Origin: Hahella sp. HNIBRBA332
Lineage (GTDB): Bacteria; Pseudomonadota; Gammaproteobacteria; Pseudomonadales; Oleiphilaceae
Direction of reading: 5' to 3'
Length of the DNA: 64,000 nucleotides
Assembly (NCBI RefSeq): GCF_030719035.1
Contig: NZ_CP132203.1
Location: forward strand, 496,001 to 560,000
Shown here one piece after another: positions 32,990-41,387 of the stretch. The position numbers and the translations under genes were made by a program. Position 1 is the first letter of the stretch. Every line of letters starts with the position of its first letter. The notes below the pieces were generated by a model. It saw only the letters and a list, made by a program, of their open reading frames with translations, did no database searches and was not told where the DNA came from.

Positions 32990-34605
32990 GCCGGAACCTC
33001 CTGCGAGGCGGGGATATTCGCCAGCATCTCTTCCAGGCGCTTCTTATCGACCTTGCCTCTCGGGGTCATGGGAAACTCGTCCAGCGCAAGTACTTTATCA
33101 GGGATGCAATAGTAAGGGAGCTTTGCTGCGACGGCCTTTTTTACCAGGGCCGGATTGACGTTGGCGGGTTTGACGAACGCAGCGAGATCGCGGCTGGTAT
33201 GCTTGATCACCACCGCCTGCTGACATCCTGGCAAAGCCTCAATGGCGCAGGAAACCGAGTTCAGCTCGACCCGGAAACCCCGTACTTTGACCTGATCGTC
33301 GGTGCGCCCCAAATGTTCCAGTTCGCCATTTTCCAGCCAGCGCCCCAGGTCGCGGGTGCGGAACATTTTGCCGCCGTTATCCAGAAAAGGATCGTGGCGA
33401 TAGCGGTCTTCATTGAGCACGTCATTGTTGATATAGCCGGCGGTGACGCAGGCGCCGCCGGCCCACATTTCCCCCACTTCTCCGATGGCGCAGGGTTTTA
33501 GTAAATCGTTTAAGATGTAGACCATATTGTTGGGCGTCGGCGCTCCAATGCTCAACGGACCTTGATCCGGCACGTAGCGTCCCATGGTGTTCACAATGGT
33601 CACTTCAGTGGGGCCGCAGCAGTTATAGAACTCACAATAGGCGGCCCATTTTCGCGCCAGCGGCTCCGGGCAGGCTTCCCCGGCGACGGCGACGGCGCGT
33701 AGATGGGGACAGGCGGCCGGGTCGAGTTTGCTCAAAATACTGGGGGTTGCGATCACCACATTGGCGCGGCTGACAGTCTGCTGAAAATCGCAGCCGCGGA
33801 TAATTAATTCTCCGCCGTGAGCGAGGGTGGTCAGGATCTCCCAGGCGGCCATGTCGAAGGCGATATTCAGAATCTGCGCGACTTTTTCCCCGGGTTGAAC
33901 CCCAAGGTTGCCCGGCGCAGTCAGCAGCAGGTTGCAGACATTGCCATGGGTGACTTTGACGCCGTTGGGCGCTCCGGTCGTGCCGGAGGTGAACAGCACG
34001 AAGCAGGCGTCGTCTTTATCGATGACAGGAAACGACGGCGGAATAGGGCTGCTTTCGGCGTCATGCCGACGGCTGAGTATTTCATCAATACACAAGCGCT
34101 CGCAGTCTGGAGGAACCGGCACGCTGTCATAGTATTCAGAAAGGGTGAGCATCACTCGGGCGGCGGAGGATTGCGCGACCAGCTTTAACTGCTCTTGCGG
34201 GCAGATTTTCACGTCCTGCGGCACATACGCCGCCCCAACCTTGAGCGTCGCCAGGACGCCTACCACCATGGGGATGGAGCGACGCACAAACAGCGCGACA
34301 TGGTCCCCTTTCTTTACGCCCGCCGCAATCAAAACGCCTGCGAGAAAATCCACTTGCTTTTGCAGCTCGCCGTAACTGATCTTTTCGCCCAGATGTTCGA
34401 CGGCGGTTAGATCTGCATAGGCTTTCATACTTTGTTCTATCGCTAAATATATATTACTAAAGGGCGGCGCCTTATATTCACCCTGGCCATATTGGATAAA
34501 TTTGATTTGATCTTTGGGAGATAAACCTTGCAGAGGTTCTAAACGAAATTTCTGTATAGATTGGGAAAGTTCTGATTTTTGAATGACGGAAGCGGTGAAG
34601 TTCAT
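32986..34605 (-). CDS. Stand-alone AMP-dependent adenylation enzyme (NRPS-like)
   Basis: A 539-aa adenylate-forming enzyme without carrier or condensation domain. The core motifs are present: LFTSGTTGAPNG (A3; asparagine replaces the usual lysine), CCGPTEV (A5), RTRDLGRW (A7), GRTDDQVKVRGFRVEL (A8) and TPRGKVDK (A10, catalytic lysine K518). It should activate a carboxylic or amino acid as an acyl adenylate. It is the first gene of an operon with a membrane oxidoreductase and a crotonase, so the activated product may be passed to CoA and the membrane protein. The target acid cannot be deduced by eye. Confidence 0.85.
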   Translation of the reverse strand: MNFTASVIQKSELSQSIQKFRLEPLQGLSPKDQIKFIQYGQGEYKAPPFSNIYLAIEQSMKAYADLTAVEHLGEKISYGELQKQVDFLAGVLIAAGVKKGDHVALFVRRSIPMVVGVLATLKVGAAYVPQDVKICPQEQLKLVAQSSAARVMLTLSEYYDSVPVPPDCERLCIDEILSRRHDAESSPIPPSFPVIDKDDACFVLFTSGTTGAPNGVKVTHGNVCNLLLTAPGNLGVQPGEKVAQILNIAFDMAAWEILTTLAHGGELIIRGCDFQQTVSRANVVIATPSILSKLDPAACPHLRAVAVAGEACPEPLARKWAAYCEFYNCCGPTEVTIVNTMGRYVPDQGPLSIGAPTPNNMVYILNDLLKPCAIGEVGEMWAGGACVTAGYINNDVLNEDRYRHDPFLDNGGKMFRTRDLGRWLENGELEHLGRTDDQVKVRGFRVELNSVSCAIEALPGCQQAVVIKHTSRDLAAFVKPANVNPALVKKAVAAKLPYYCIPDKVLALDEFPMTPRGKVDKKRLEEMLANIPASQEVPA

Positions 34606-35152
34606 AAGTCTCTCCTTCTATTTATCTTTTGACAAGGCGAAATCAACCCTTCAAGCCTTGGTTCGCCTGATGTCAATGGACTATGATCGTTGTAAAACAA
34701 ATGGATTAGGTGAAGCGGCGAGTACTCTCCGATTCTTTATATATTTAACTTTTTGTTTAACTTTTATCTTTGAGATTAGTTCCCGTCAAAATAGGGAATT
34801 AATACTTTGGTTACGACTTTTGTTGTTGGGAAAAGTTCAGAATTAATTGAAGAAAAAGTATAAATAAATGAAATTTAAATAAGGTTATATCCAAGGGCTG
34901 ATAATTGAATTTATAAATGCAAGAAAACTTATTTGTAAGGGCGGCGGGGTGAATCCGGCGCTGGACGATCATTAAGACGTAGCGACCACGGCACTGCTCT
35001 CTATCTATGGGTTTACTCCAGAGAATCTGATTAACGGCTTGAATCAAAAAAATTTTTTACCTTTGTACTACACTTGCTACGAGGTCGTTGTTTTTGCCTC
35101 AGGCGGAGGCGTGGGCGGCCGATTGTAAAACCAATAACCAAGTGTGGTACGA
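34606..35152. other. AT-rich divergent intergenic region
   Basis: About 550 bp between the adenylation operon (minus) and the chemoreceptor (plus). The central part, about 34730-34930, is strongly AT-rich compared with the flanking genes and contains long A/T runs. It is probably promoter DNA with possible nucleoid-protein silencing. An 87-codon frame on the plus strand (34583-34846) overlaps the start of the adenylation gene and has no ribosome-binding site, so I do not count it. No operator was recognised. Confidence 0.4.
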
Positions 35153-36628
35153 ATGTCCTGGCTCACAAATGTTGGTCTTAGATATAAATTTTGGCTGGTC
35201 AATGCAGTTTCGTTCGGCATCATGCTGGCGTTGGTGTTGGCCTCCATGCGCTTGTCTCATAATAGTGGTATTGAACTGCTTGCGTCCGAGTTGAAGGTGG
35301 CGGTGCGGGCTCCGGCAGGACAGGTAACCGGTCCGTTGCGTGTGTATGAATTGGATAAAGCGCCGCCCAATACGCTACGGCGGGACGTCTTGCGCACGAT
35401 TTCCAGCGACGCTGCGGCGCAGCCACGAACGCTGACTCAGTCTGCTGAGTCCTTGCTGTCAGACGAACCTGACATGGTCGTAGTCTATTTGCGCGACGGC
35501 GGTAAGATAAAAGTGGCGCTGGGCGTTGCGCCCAGTTTGTGGAAAGTTTTCAAGGATCAGGCGCCTGCGTTCGCAGGGATTGTTTTTGTATTGATGTGTC
35601 TGCTGCTGGTGGCGTCGCAATTACTGATCGCCTTCGTGGAGCGTCACGTCAACCGGCTCAAGTCCATCATGTTGCAGGCGCAGAGCCAGAGCGACCTGAC
35701 GCTGCGGGTGCCTATCGAATGCGAGGATGAAGTGGGGCAAATGGCGTCCGCCTTTAATCAGATGCAGCAAACCTATCAGGAAGCGGTGCTGCAGATTCAT
35801 AACGCTGTTGCTACGTTGCAGCAGGAAGTGGGATTGCTGGCGCAGTATTCCACAAAGACCCGTGATCAGATGTCTCGTCAGGCCAGTCAGACCGAGAGCG
35901 TGGCGGATTCCATGCAGCAGATGCTGGACGCGGCGCAACAGGTGGCGCAGTACGCGGATGAGACGCGGGAAATGTCGGGCAACGCTGATGCGAAAACCGA
36001 ATCTGGTCTGAAAGAGGCGCAGGACTCCAAGGTCGCCATCGCTAAACTGGCTAAATCAGTGGACTCGCTGGTCGATCTGACCAATCAGCTCAATGAGGAT
36101 ACGCAGAAAATCCAGTCTTCCACCGGGGAGATCACCAGTATTTCCGAACAAACCAATCTGCTGGCGCTGAACGCCGCTATTGAAGCGGCCAGGGCAGGCG
36201 AACAGGGAAGAGGCTTCGCCGTGGTGGCGGACGAGGTAAGAACCCTCGCCACCCGCGCTTACACCGCCAGCGAGGGCATCGACTCTATCGTCAACGCCAT
36301 TCAGGATCTGGAGAAGAAAGTAGAGAAGGGCATTCTGGAAGGGCGGGAAGACGCGGAACGCTGCCTCGCCGGCGCACAAAATACCGTTGGGTTACTGACC
36401 GGGGTGAAAGAGCTGGTGCGGGATATTCTGGAAAAGAACACCTTGATCGCCACCGCGGTTGAACAGCAGGGCGCGACTGTCGGCGCCATGAATGACAACC
36501 TGCAGGAAATGCGCAACCTCACCCGGGATACTTCACAGATCGCCGGGGAGGTCGCGACCAGCAGCAAATCCATCCATACTCAGGCCACCACGCTGGAGCG
36601 CCTGGTGAAGGCGATGAAGGTCAAATAG
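35153..36628 (+). CDS. Methyl-accepting chemotaxis protein
   Basis: A 491-aa chemoreceptor. Helix 1 is at about residues 12-34 and helix 2 at about 140-162 (IVFVLMCLLLVASQLLIAFV), enclosing a periplasmic sensing segment of about 105 residues. A HAMP domain follows at about 163-215. The signalling hairpin tip is at residues 332-360 (EQTNLLALNAAIEAARAGEQ). The C-terminus lacks the CheR-tethering pentapeptide. The ATG at 35153 is chosen, with a GTG nine bases earlier also possible; neither has a good ribosome-binding site. It is monocistronic. Confidence 0.93.
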   Translation: MSWLTNVGLRYKFWLVNAVSFGIMLALVLASMRLSHNSGIELLASELKVAVRAPAGQVTGPLRVYELDKAPPNTLRRDVLRTISSDAAAQPRTLTQSAESLLSDEPDMVVVYLRDGGKIKVALGVAPSLWKVFKDQAPAFAGIVFVLMCLLLVASQLLIAFVERHVNRLKSIMLQAQSQSDLTLRVPIECEDEVGQMASAFNQMQQTYQEAVLQIHNAVATLQQEVGLLAQYSTKTRDQMSRQASQTESVADSMQQMLDAAQQVAQYADETREMSGNADAKTESGLKEAQDSKVAIAKLAKSVDSLVDLTNQLNEDTQKIQSSTGEITSISEQTNLLALNAAIEAARAGEQGRGFAVVADEVRTLATRAYTASEGIDSIVNAIQDLEKKVEKGILEGREDAERCLAGAQNTVGLLTGVKELVRDILEKNTLIATAVEQQGATVGAMNDNLQEMRNLTRDTSQIAGEVATSSKSIHTQATTLERLVKAMKVK

Positions 36629-36651
36629 AGCTGAACAAGTTCTAGTTGCGG

Positions 36652-36675
36652 CGGAAACGCGATTCTCCGTTTCCG
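36652..36675. terminator. Hairpin between convergent genes
   Basis: CGGAAACG (36652-36659) and CGTTTCCG (36668-36675) are perfectly complementary. The hairpin lies just after the chemoreceptor stop and just before the YgjP-type gene's stop (36677), but no T-run follows. Confidence 0.45.
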
Positions 36676-36676
36676 T

Positions 36677-37414
36677 TCAGGGCAGTACGCGCTGCTCCCA
36701 AAGTCGAATCTCCTTGCGCAGACTGCGCCATTCCGGCAGCAATTGTTCCTGGAGCGCGTAGAAACGAGGGCTGTGGTTCATTTCCCGCAGATGGCACAGC
36801 TCATGGGTCACCACATAGTCCATCAGCGACAGGGGAATTTTCACCAGATTCACATTCAGCGTGATCATGCCTTTACGGTTGCAGCTTCCCCAGTAACGCC
36901 GCATGAAGCGCAGTCGCAGGGTCGGCTGAACTACATTCCAGGTGGCGATGCGCTCATTCCACAAAGTCAGGCGTTCTTGCAACAACTCCTGGGCCTGCTT
37001 GCGATACCAGGCGCTAAGGTATTTTTCCGCCTGCGCCGGATTGTCTCTGTAACGGTCGGGTAGACAAATGCGCCCGTCTTCCGTCAGCGCCAGGGCGCGC
37101 AAGTCCGGGTGATACGCCAGCCTGAATTCCGCGCCCATGAAATAGTGACAGCTGTCTTCCGTGTAACCGGGCGCCTGCTGAGGTTGCGGCAACAGCGCCT
37201 GTTTGTGCTGCTGCATACGAATCCAGTGAATCTTCTCGCCGAGCAGACGATGAATGTCCCGTTGACTGACGCGCAATGGCGCGCGGACTTTGACGCTCTG
37301 GTCCCGGTGCACTTCAATCACCACGGATTTGCGGCGGGAGGAGCGCAACAGGTGATACTGCAGGTCCAGCGCCGGATGTGTGCGCAGGTTCATGGCGGAG
37401 GCGTTGTCTGTCAT
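36677..37414 (-). CDS. YgjP-type M48/DUF45 metallopeptidase
   Basis: A 245-aa protein of the DUF45/YgjP family. The zinc motif is HELCH (HExxH form) near residue 200 in VTHELCHLREMNHSPRFY, followed by an aromatic-rich C-terminus (WRSLRKEIRLWEQRVLP). The N-terminal half carries the family segment SSRRKSVVIEVHRDQSVKVRAP and a GSCNRKGMITLN turn. Its role is unknown, although relatives act as SprT-like proteases. The start is taken at 37414; another ATG lies 24 bases downstream and neither ribosome-binding site is strong. No partner gene is adjacent. Confidence 0.88.
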   Translation of the reverse strand: MTDNASAMNLRTHPALDLQYHLLRSSRRKSVVIEVHRDQSVKVRAPLRVSQRDIHRLLGEKIHWIRMQQHKQALLPQPQQAPGYTEDSCHYFMGAEFRLAYHPDLRALALTEDGRICLPDRYRDNPAQAEKYLSAWYRKQAQELLQERLTLWNERIATWNVVQPTLRLRFMRRYWGSCNRKGMITLNVNLVKIPLSLMDYVVTHELCHLREMNHSPRFYALQEQLLPEWRSLRKEIRLWEQRVLP

Positions 37415-37597
37415 CGGGAAGGGGGTCTCTCAAATCGGCTGCTGGCATTGTAACCGCTAACGGCGCCTGACGGGATTACAATGCGCTTGGCGGCATCCCC
37501 GCCAGGTATGTAAAAATACAGTGGACCGGTTGATATATGGGCTTCTGACCCCATTAACCAGTCTCATTAACATGGAAATCCATTTTACAGCGGAACT

Positions 37598-37996
37598 ATG
37601 ACGCATATGCAAAATGACACGCATTCCAAAGCCATGGGATATATCCTGTGGATTTTCGGGTTTACTGGCTCCCATCGTTTTTATTACGGCAAGCCCGTGA
37701 CCGGTACGATCTGGTTTTTCACTCTCGGTCTGTTAGGCATTGGCTGGATAATTGACCTTTTCCTGATCCCCTCTATGGACCGCGCAGCGGATCGCCGCTT
37801 TAAAGACGGCGCCACCAGCTATACAGCGAGCTGGATACTTTTGACCTTTTTGGGCTTTTTCGGCGTACACCGCTTTTACATGGGCAAATGGTTGACTGGT
37901 CTGCTGTATCTGCTGACCGGCGGTTTGCTCGGTTTGGGCATCCTTTATGATTTCTGGACCCTGAATGACCAGATTTCTGAAGTAAACGGTTCCTGA
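37598..37996 (+). CDS. Membrane protein with two TM2 domains
   Basis: A 132-aa membrane protein made of two TM2 units. The signature GFTGSHRFYYG occurs near residue 22 and GFFGVHRFYMGKW near residue 87. Each unit is followed by two hydrophobic helices ending in a short acidic turn (IIDLFLIPSMD; LYDFWTLND). Most TM2 proteins have one copy, so the internal duplication is notable. Function unknown. It stands alone between the YgjP-type gene and smrA, on the opposite strand to the first. Confidence 0.85.
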   Translation: MTHMQNDTHSKAMGYILWIFGFTGSHRFYYGKPVTGTIWFFTLGLLGIGWIIDLFLIPSMDRAADRRFKDGATSYTASWILLTFLGFFGVHRFYMGKWLTGLLYLLTGGLLGLGILYDFWTLNDQISEVNGS

Positions 37997-38163
37997 ACCG
38001 CTAACGCATCGCCGTTTCTTTGTCCGTGGGCGGCCAGGAGTCGCCCTGCTGAGGGCTACGTATTGTGGACGGCTTGCGCTGGCGCGCGCGAAGATGTTAG
38101 AACGAAACAAGATGGCGCTGAAGGGATGCGGGCGCAGGCTTAACAGTAGAAGAGGGTAGTACC

Positions 38164-38745
38164 ATGCAAGAAGATAAAGATGATCTTTTTGCCGAAGAGA
38201 TGTCAGGGGTCAAGCCTTTGCCCCGCCATAATAAGGCGGACGTCAAGAAAACCAAGGAAGATACGCCCGGACAGGAGATTCGCCGCAAAGCCGCCGTCAG
38301 GCATAAGTTATTAGATCTCAACTTTCTCAGCGGCGACGATCATGTCGAGATACTGAAAAGTAACGATCTGCTGGAATACAAAAAAGATGGCGTGCAGCAT
38401 GGGGTGTATAAAAAGCTCAGGCTCGGCCAATACCAGATCGAAGCGCGTCTGGACCTCCATCGCAAGACGGTGGAGGAGGCGCGGGTAGAGGTGTTCCAGT
38501 TTGTGCGCGACTGCCTGCGCTATGATTTACGCACGGTGATTATCCTGCACGGCAAGGGCGATCGTAATCAAAACCAGGAAGCGATCATCAAGAGTTACGT
38601 CAATCGCTGGTTGCGGGAATTCGACGAAGTGCTGGCGTTTCACAGCGCGCAAAAACAGCATGGCGGTTCTGGCGCGGTTTATGTTCTGCTGCGCAAAAGC
38701 GACCGTGAAAAGCAGAATAATCGGGAGCGTTTCGGCTCCCGCTGA
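38164..38745 (+). CDS. smrA: Smr domain protein
   Basis: A 193-aa protein with a C-terminal Smr domain (about residues 95-185), the endonuclease-like domain also found in MutS2. The family motif LDLHRKTVEEA is near residue 97, and HGKGDRNQ near 137 is the conserved HGKG loop. The N-terminal 90 residues are charged and lack a fold that I can name, as in E. coli SmrA/SmrB. The gene is monocistronic and ends in a terminator at 38753 shared with the convergent DUF2804 gene. The A/B distinction is by overall resemblance only. Confidence 0.8.
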   Translation: MQEDKDDLFAEEMSGVKPLPRHNKADVKKTKEDTPGQEIRRKAAVRHKLLDLNFLSGDDHVEILKSNDLLEYKKDGVQHGVYKKLRLGQYQIEARLDLHRKTVEEARVEVFQFVRDCLRYDLRTVIILHGKGDRNQNQEAIIKSYVNRWLREFDEVLAFHSAQKQHGGSGAVYVLLRKSDREKQNNRERFGSR

Positions 38746-38752
38746 TCTTTGA

Positions 38753-38789
38753 GAAAACGCAGCCGGCTGGGAGTCGGCGTCGCGTTTTC
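38753..38789. terminator. Bidirectional terminator
   Basis: GAAAACGC (38753-38760) pairs with GCGTTTTC (38782-38789), with a further short inner stem CCG/CGG in the loop. The A-rich left arm and T-rich right arm let it serve both convergent genes. Confidence 0.8.
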
Positions 38790-38818
38790 AGTCTACCTCT
38801 TTCCGATCCGGCTTGTTC

Positions 38819-39844
38819 TCACCACTTCGCGTAGTGATCTTCAGCGAATCCGGGCTGATCGATAATATCGATGGCTTCGCCCTGGGCGGTGACGATGCGG
38901 CCGTTGTAGCTGCCGAACATCTGCCGGAAGTTGGAAGCCAGCAGCCACAGATTGATTTTGTCACGGCGGCATCCTCGTGGCGTGAAAGTGAGGTCTATCT
39001 TCTTACTCTCCGAATAAACCCGCCAGGGTTGGAAAGGCTCTCGGCGGTTGAAGCGGAAACGTACTGGCTCCAATGGGTGCATCATGCCGTTCAGCCACAT
39101 GGCGTTCTCCGTCATGCCGGTTTCGTTGACGCCGTTGGCCAGGTTCAGCCCCAGACGACGGCCGGTAGAATCCACCCCGCTGACGCAGGCCCACTTCCAT
39201 ACGGTTTCCCTGCGCATGAAGCCGCAGGACCAGTCAGAAGAACCCATCATGCCCATATGCTCCAACAGGTACTTGTGGCCTTTCCAGATCAGATGGCCGC
39301 TTACCGGCAGACCGGCGCTTTTCTGGGTGTAGACCCAGCCGTTGTATCCGGCGGGACAGCACAGGCGCAGAGGGTCCTGGCGCACGCCGAAGTCCAGATA
39401 GGCGGAGAGTTGCAGCCCACTCTGCAGAACGACGTCGAGCTTATGCCCGGAGGGGAAGTTATTGAAATAGAATTCGCTTTTACCGTTGCCGAAACTCACG
39501 TCGCCATTGTCCGGGGTGACGCTGACGTGGGTTTTACGGGAGAGGGGTTGCAGGAAACTGAATTCCTCATACTCGCCGGTGGCGCCGTTAAAGCAATAGA
39601 GAAAGGCGTTGGAAACCCATTTCAGGTCGACGATGGCGACGCCGATAATCAAATCCTGACTGAGCAGGCCGAAAAATTGGAACTGGTTGAACTTCTTTTC
39701 CTTGAAGAAGGGGCCAACGGCTTGGTCCATGGGGGTGCGCAGATCATAATCCCAATAGTTAATCTGCCCGACTGGCTGGGAAAAACGGCCCCATGCAGGT
39801 TGGCCGTCCTCGCCAATAAGAATGGGGGTGTGGAAGCTGGTCAT
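38819..39844 (-). CDS. DUF2804 family protein
   Basis: A 341-aa protein of the DUF2804 family. Recognisable segments are GRFSQPVGQINYWDYDLRTP near the N-terminus, the central WKWACVSG, GRRLGLNLANGVNE and the C-terminal FRQMFGSYNGRIV. DUF2804 is widespread in Proteobacteria and uncharacterised; the composition, with many aromatic residues, suggests a beta-rich fold, perhaps carbohydrate or lipid handling. A long antisense frame overlies it and is a shadow. No signal peptide is visible. Confidence 0.85.
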   Translation of the reverse strand: MTSFHTPILIGEDGQPAWGRFSQPVGQINYWDYDLRTPMDQAVGPFFKEKKFNQFQFFGLLSQDLIIGVAIVDLKWVSNAFLYCFNGATGEYEEFSFLQPLSRKTHVSVTPDNGDVSFGNGKSEFYFNNFPSGHKLDVVLQSGLQLSAYLDFGVRQDPLRLCCPAGYNGWVYTQKSAGLPVSGHLIWKGHKYLLEHMGMMGSSDWSCGFMRRETVWKWACVSGVDSTGRRLGLNLANGVNETGMTENAMWLNGMMHPLEPVRFRFNRREPFQPWRVYSESKKIDLTFTPRGCRRDKINLWLLASNFRQMFGSYNGRIVTAQGEAIDIIDQPGFAEDHYAKW

Positions 39845-40036
39845 ATTGTCTCACATGCTTTTTTTTATGTTTTCAGGTGTTGTACGCCAGGACAGAGGCT
39901 ATTCCGTTTTCATTTTAATGTTAATTTAACGGGGTTAAATCTGTGATTCAGGTCCGATTATGTTGATGACGTTCTGTTACATTCCGCTCACTGACTTCTT
40001 AGAGACGATAAAAATAAAAATCTTGGGAGGACGGAG

Positions 40037-41374
40037 ATGCGGCGATTATTTAAATGGCTGGCGGGAGCGGCGATGTTTTTACTGCTGACGCGATGGTCCT
40101 GGGCGGAGACATATATCTACCTGACCAACAGCACCATGGAAACAGTCACTCTGAGCACCGCGCAAAGCGGTTACGACAACATCCGGGAGGGGGTGGAATG
40201 GGACCGGCTGGAGACGGAGGTTCCGCCCCTGGCCACAGTAAAAATTCTGCGCTTCAACCGTGACCAGGGCATCAAGTGGGGTAAAACCTACTTCTTCGAC
40301 ACCACCGTAATGGGGCGCAACAGTACGGCGTTGCTGCGGCAGAAACTCGAAGGCGCCTGGAATTTCAGCAAAATGTGGATTGCGGCGGACGACGACCCCT
40401 GGCGTTATGACCGCGACATTCACGCCATCCCCAGAGAGTTTGACGGGGTGGACAGCCACTTGGCGTATCGCTCGCAATACGCCAGACCCGGCGGAGACGA
40501 TGTGTACTACGTCATCAACAATGACTGGACCCTCAGCGAACGCGTTCCGCAAAGCAATCACCTCAAAGTGCTCACCTATAATGCCTGGGCGTTGTTGCCG
40601 GGCTTGATGTCAAAGAATACCTCCAATCGACTCGCCACCATGGCGGAAGCTGTGAAAGGCTACGACGCCGTGGTGTTTCAGGAAGTGTTCGACCCTATTC
40701 TTACCGCGCGCTTTCGCAGTGATCTGCAAGCGGAGTACCCGTATCTGACGGAGATTCCTTTCAAGCTGGGACGCATTCTTACAGGAGGCAGTTTTATCGC
40801 CAGCCGCTGGCCGATCCTGGAGCAGGACGCCATGGTCTACGAAGGCTGCCGCAATGACGGATGCTTTGCCTCGAAAGGGGCCAATTACGCGAAAATCGAT
40901 AAGGGCGGACAGATTTACCATTTGTTCGGCACGCACACCCACGCCTATACCGGGGCAGAGGATGTCGCTCTGCGGCGCAGGCATTTGCAGCAGTACAAAG
41001 CCTTTATCGACAGCAAAGGGGGCGCAGCGGATGAGCCGGTCATCATTGCGGGCGATCTCAATGTGGATAAGCTCAACTTTCCTGCGGAGCATCAGGATAT
41101 GCTGGCGATTCTTGACGCCTCCGAGCCGCCGTCTCAGAGCCAGTATCCGCATTCCTACGATGGCGGCGTGAATACGTTTGCGGATTCCCAGCTTACGGAA
41201 TACCTGGACTACGTGTTGACCTCGAACGCGCACGTCGCGCCGGTGTATTCCCACAATCGGGTGCGTATTCCCCGCTTCATCGACTGGGAGCACTGGACGA
41301 CTTGGGATCTATCGGATCACTTCCCTGTGGAAGGCGAGTTCGTATTTCCGCTGCCGGCCATTCCGGTGGAATAG
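40037..41374 (+). CDS. Secreted sphingomyelinase-like phosphodiesterase
   Basis: A 445-aa exported enzyme. Residues 1-24 are a signal peptide (cleavage near SWA|ET). About residues 25-170 form a beta-rich extra N-terminal domain. The endonuclease/exonuclease/phosphatase domain follows with LKVLTYNAWALLP, AVVFQEVFDP (metal-binding glutamate), GTHTHAYTG, IIAGDLNVDK and LSDHFPVEG (catalytic histidine). This is the neutral sphingomyelinase C set, which hydrolyses sphingomyelin to ceramide and can lyse host cells. GGGAGGACGGAG precedes the ATG. It is convergent with a secreted protein of unknown function. Confidence 0.85.
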   Translation: MRRLFKWLAGAAMFLLLTRWSWAETYIYLTNSTMETVTLSTAQSGYDNIREGVEWDRLETEVPPLATVKILRFNRDQGIKWGKTYFFDTTVMGRNSTALLRQKLEGAWNFSKMWIAADDDPWRYDRDIHAIPREFDGVDSHLAYRSQYARPGGDDVYYVINNDWTLSERVPQSNHLKVLTYNAWALLPGLMSKNTSNRLATMAEAVKGYDAVVFQEVFDPILTARFRSDLQAEYPYLTEIPFKLGRILTGGSFIASRWPILEQDAMVYEGCRNDGCFASKGANYAKIDKGGQIYHLFGTHTHAYTGAEDVALRRRHLQQYKAFIDSKGGAADEPVIIAGDLNVDKLNFPAEHQDMLAILDASEPPSQSQYPHSYDGGVNTFADSQLTEYLDYVLTSNAHVAPVYSHNRVRIPRFIDWEHWTTWDLSDHFPVEGEFVFPLPAIPVE

Positions 41375-41387
41375 AGCCGGGCGCAAG

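Noticed and set aside
34583..34846. 87-codon plus-strand frame overlapping the adenylation gene start
   Set aside because: No ribosome-binding site, low-complexity AT-rich sequence, and overlap with the 5' end of a well-supported gene.
34885..34902. Acetate-box-like sequence TATATCCAAGGGCTGATA
   Set aside because: It lacks the symmetric ACC/GGT core of the other copies; in AT-rich DNA such partial matches are expected by chance.
36652..36675. Strong intrinsic terminator after the chemoreceptor gene
   Set aside because: The stem is perfect but there is no T-run on either strand, so it is listed only as a hairpin with low confidence.
38813..39946. 377-codon plus-strand frame over the DUF2804 gene
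   Set aside because: Antisense to a complete DUF2804 family gene with recognisable motifs and a good start.
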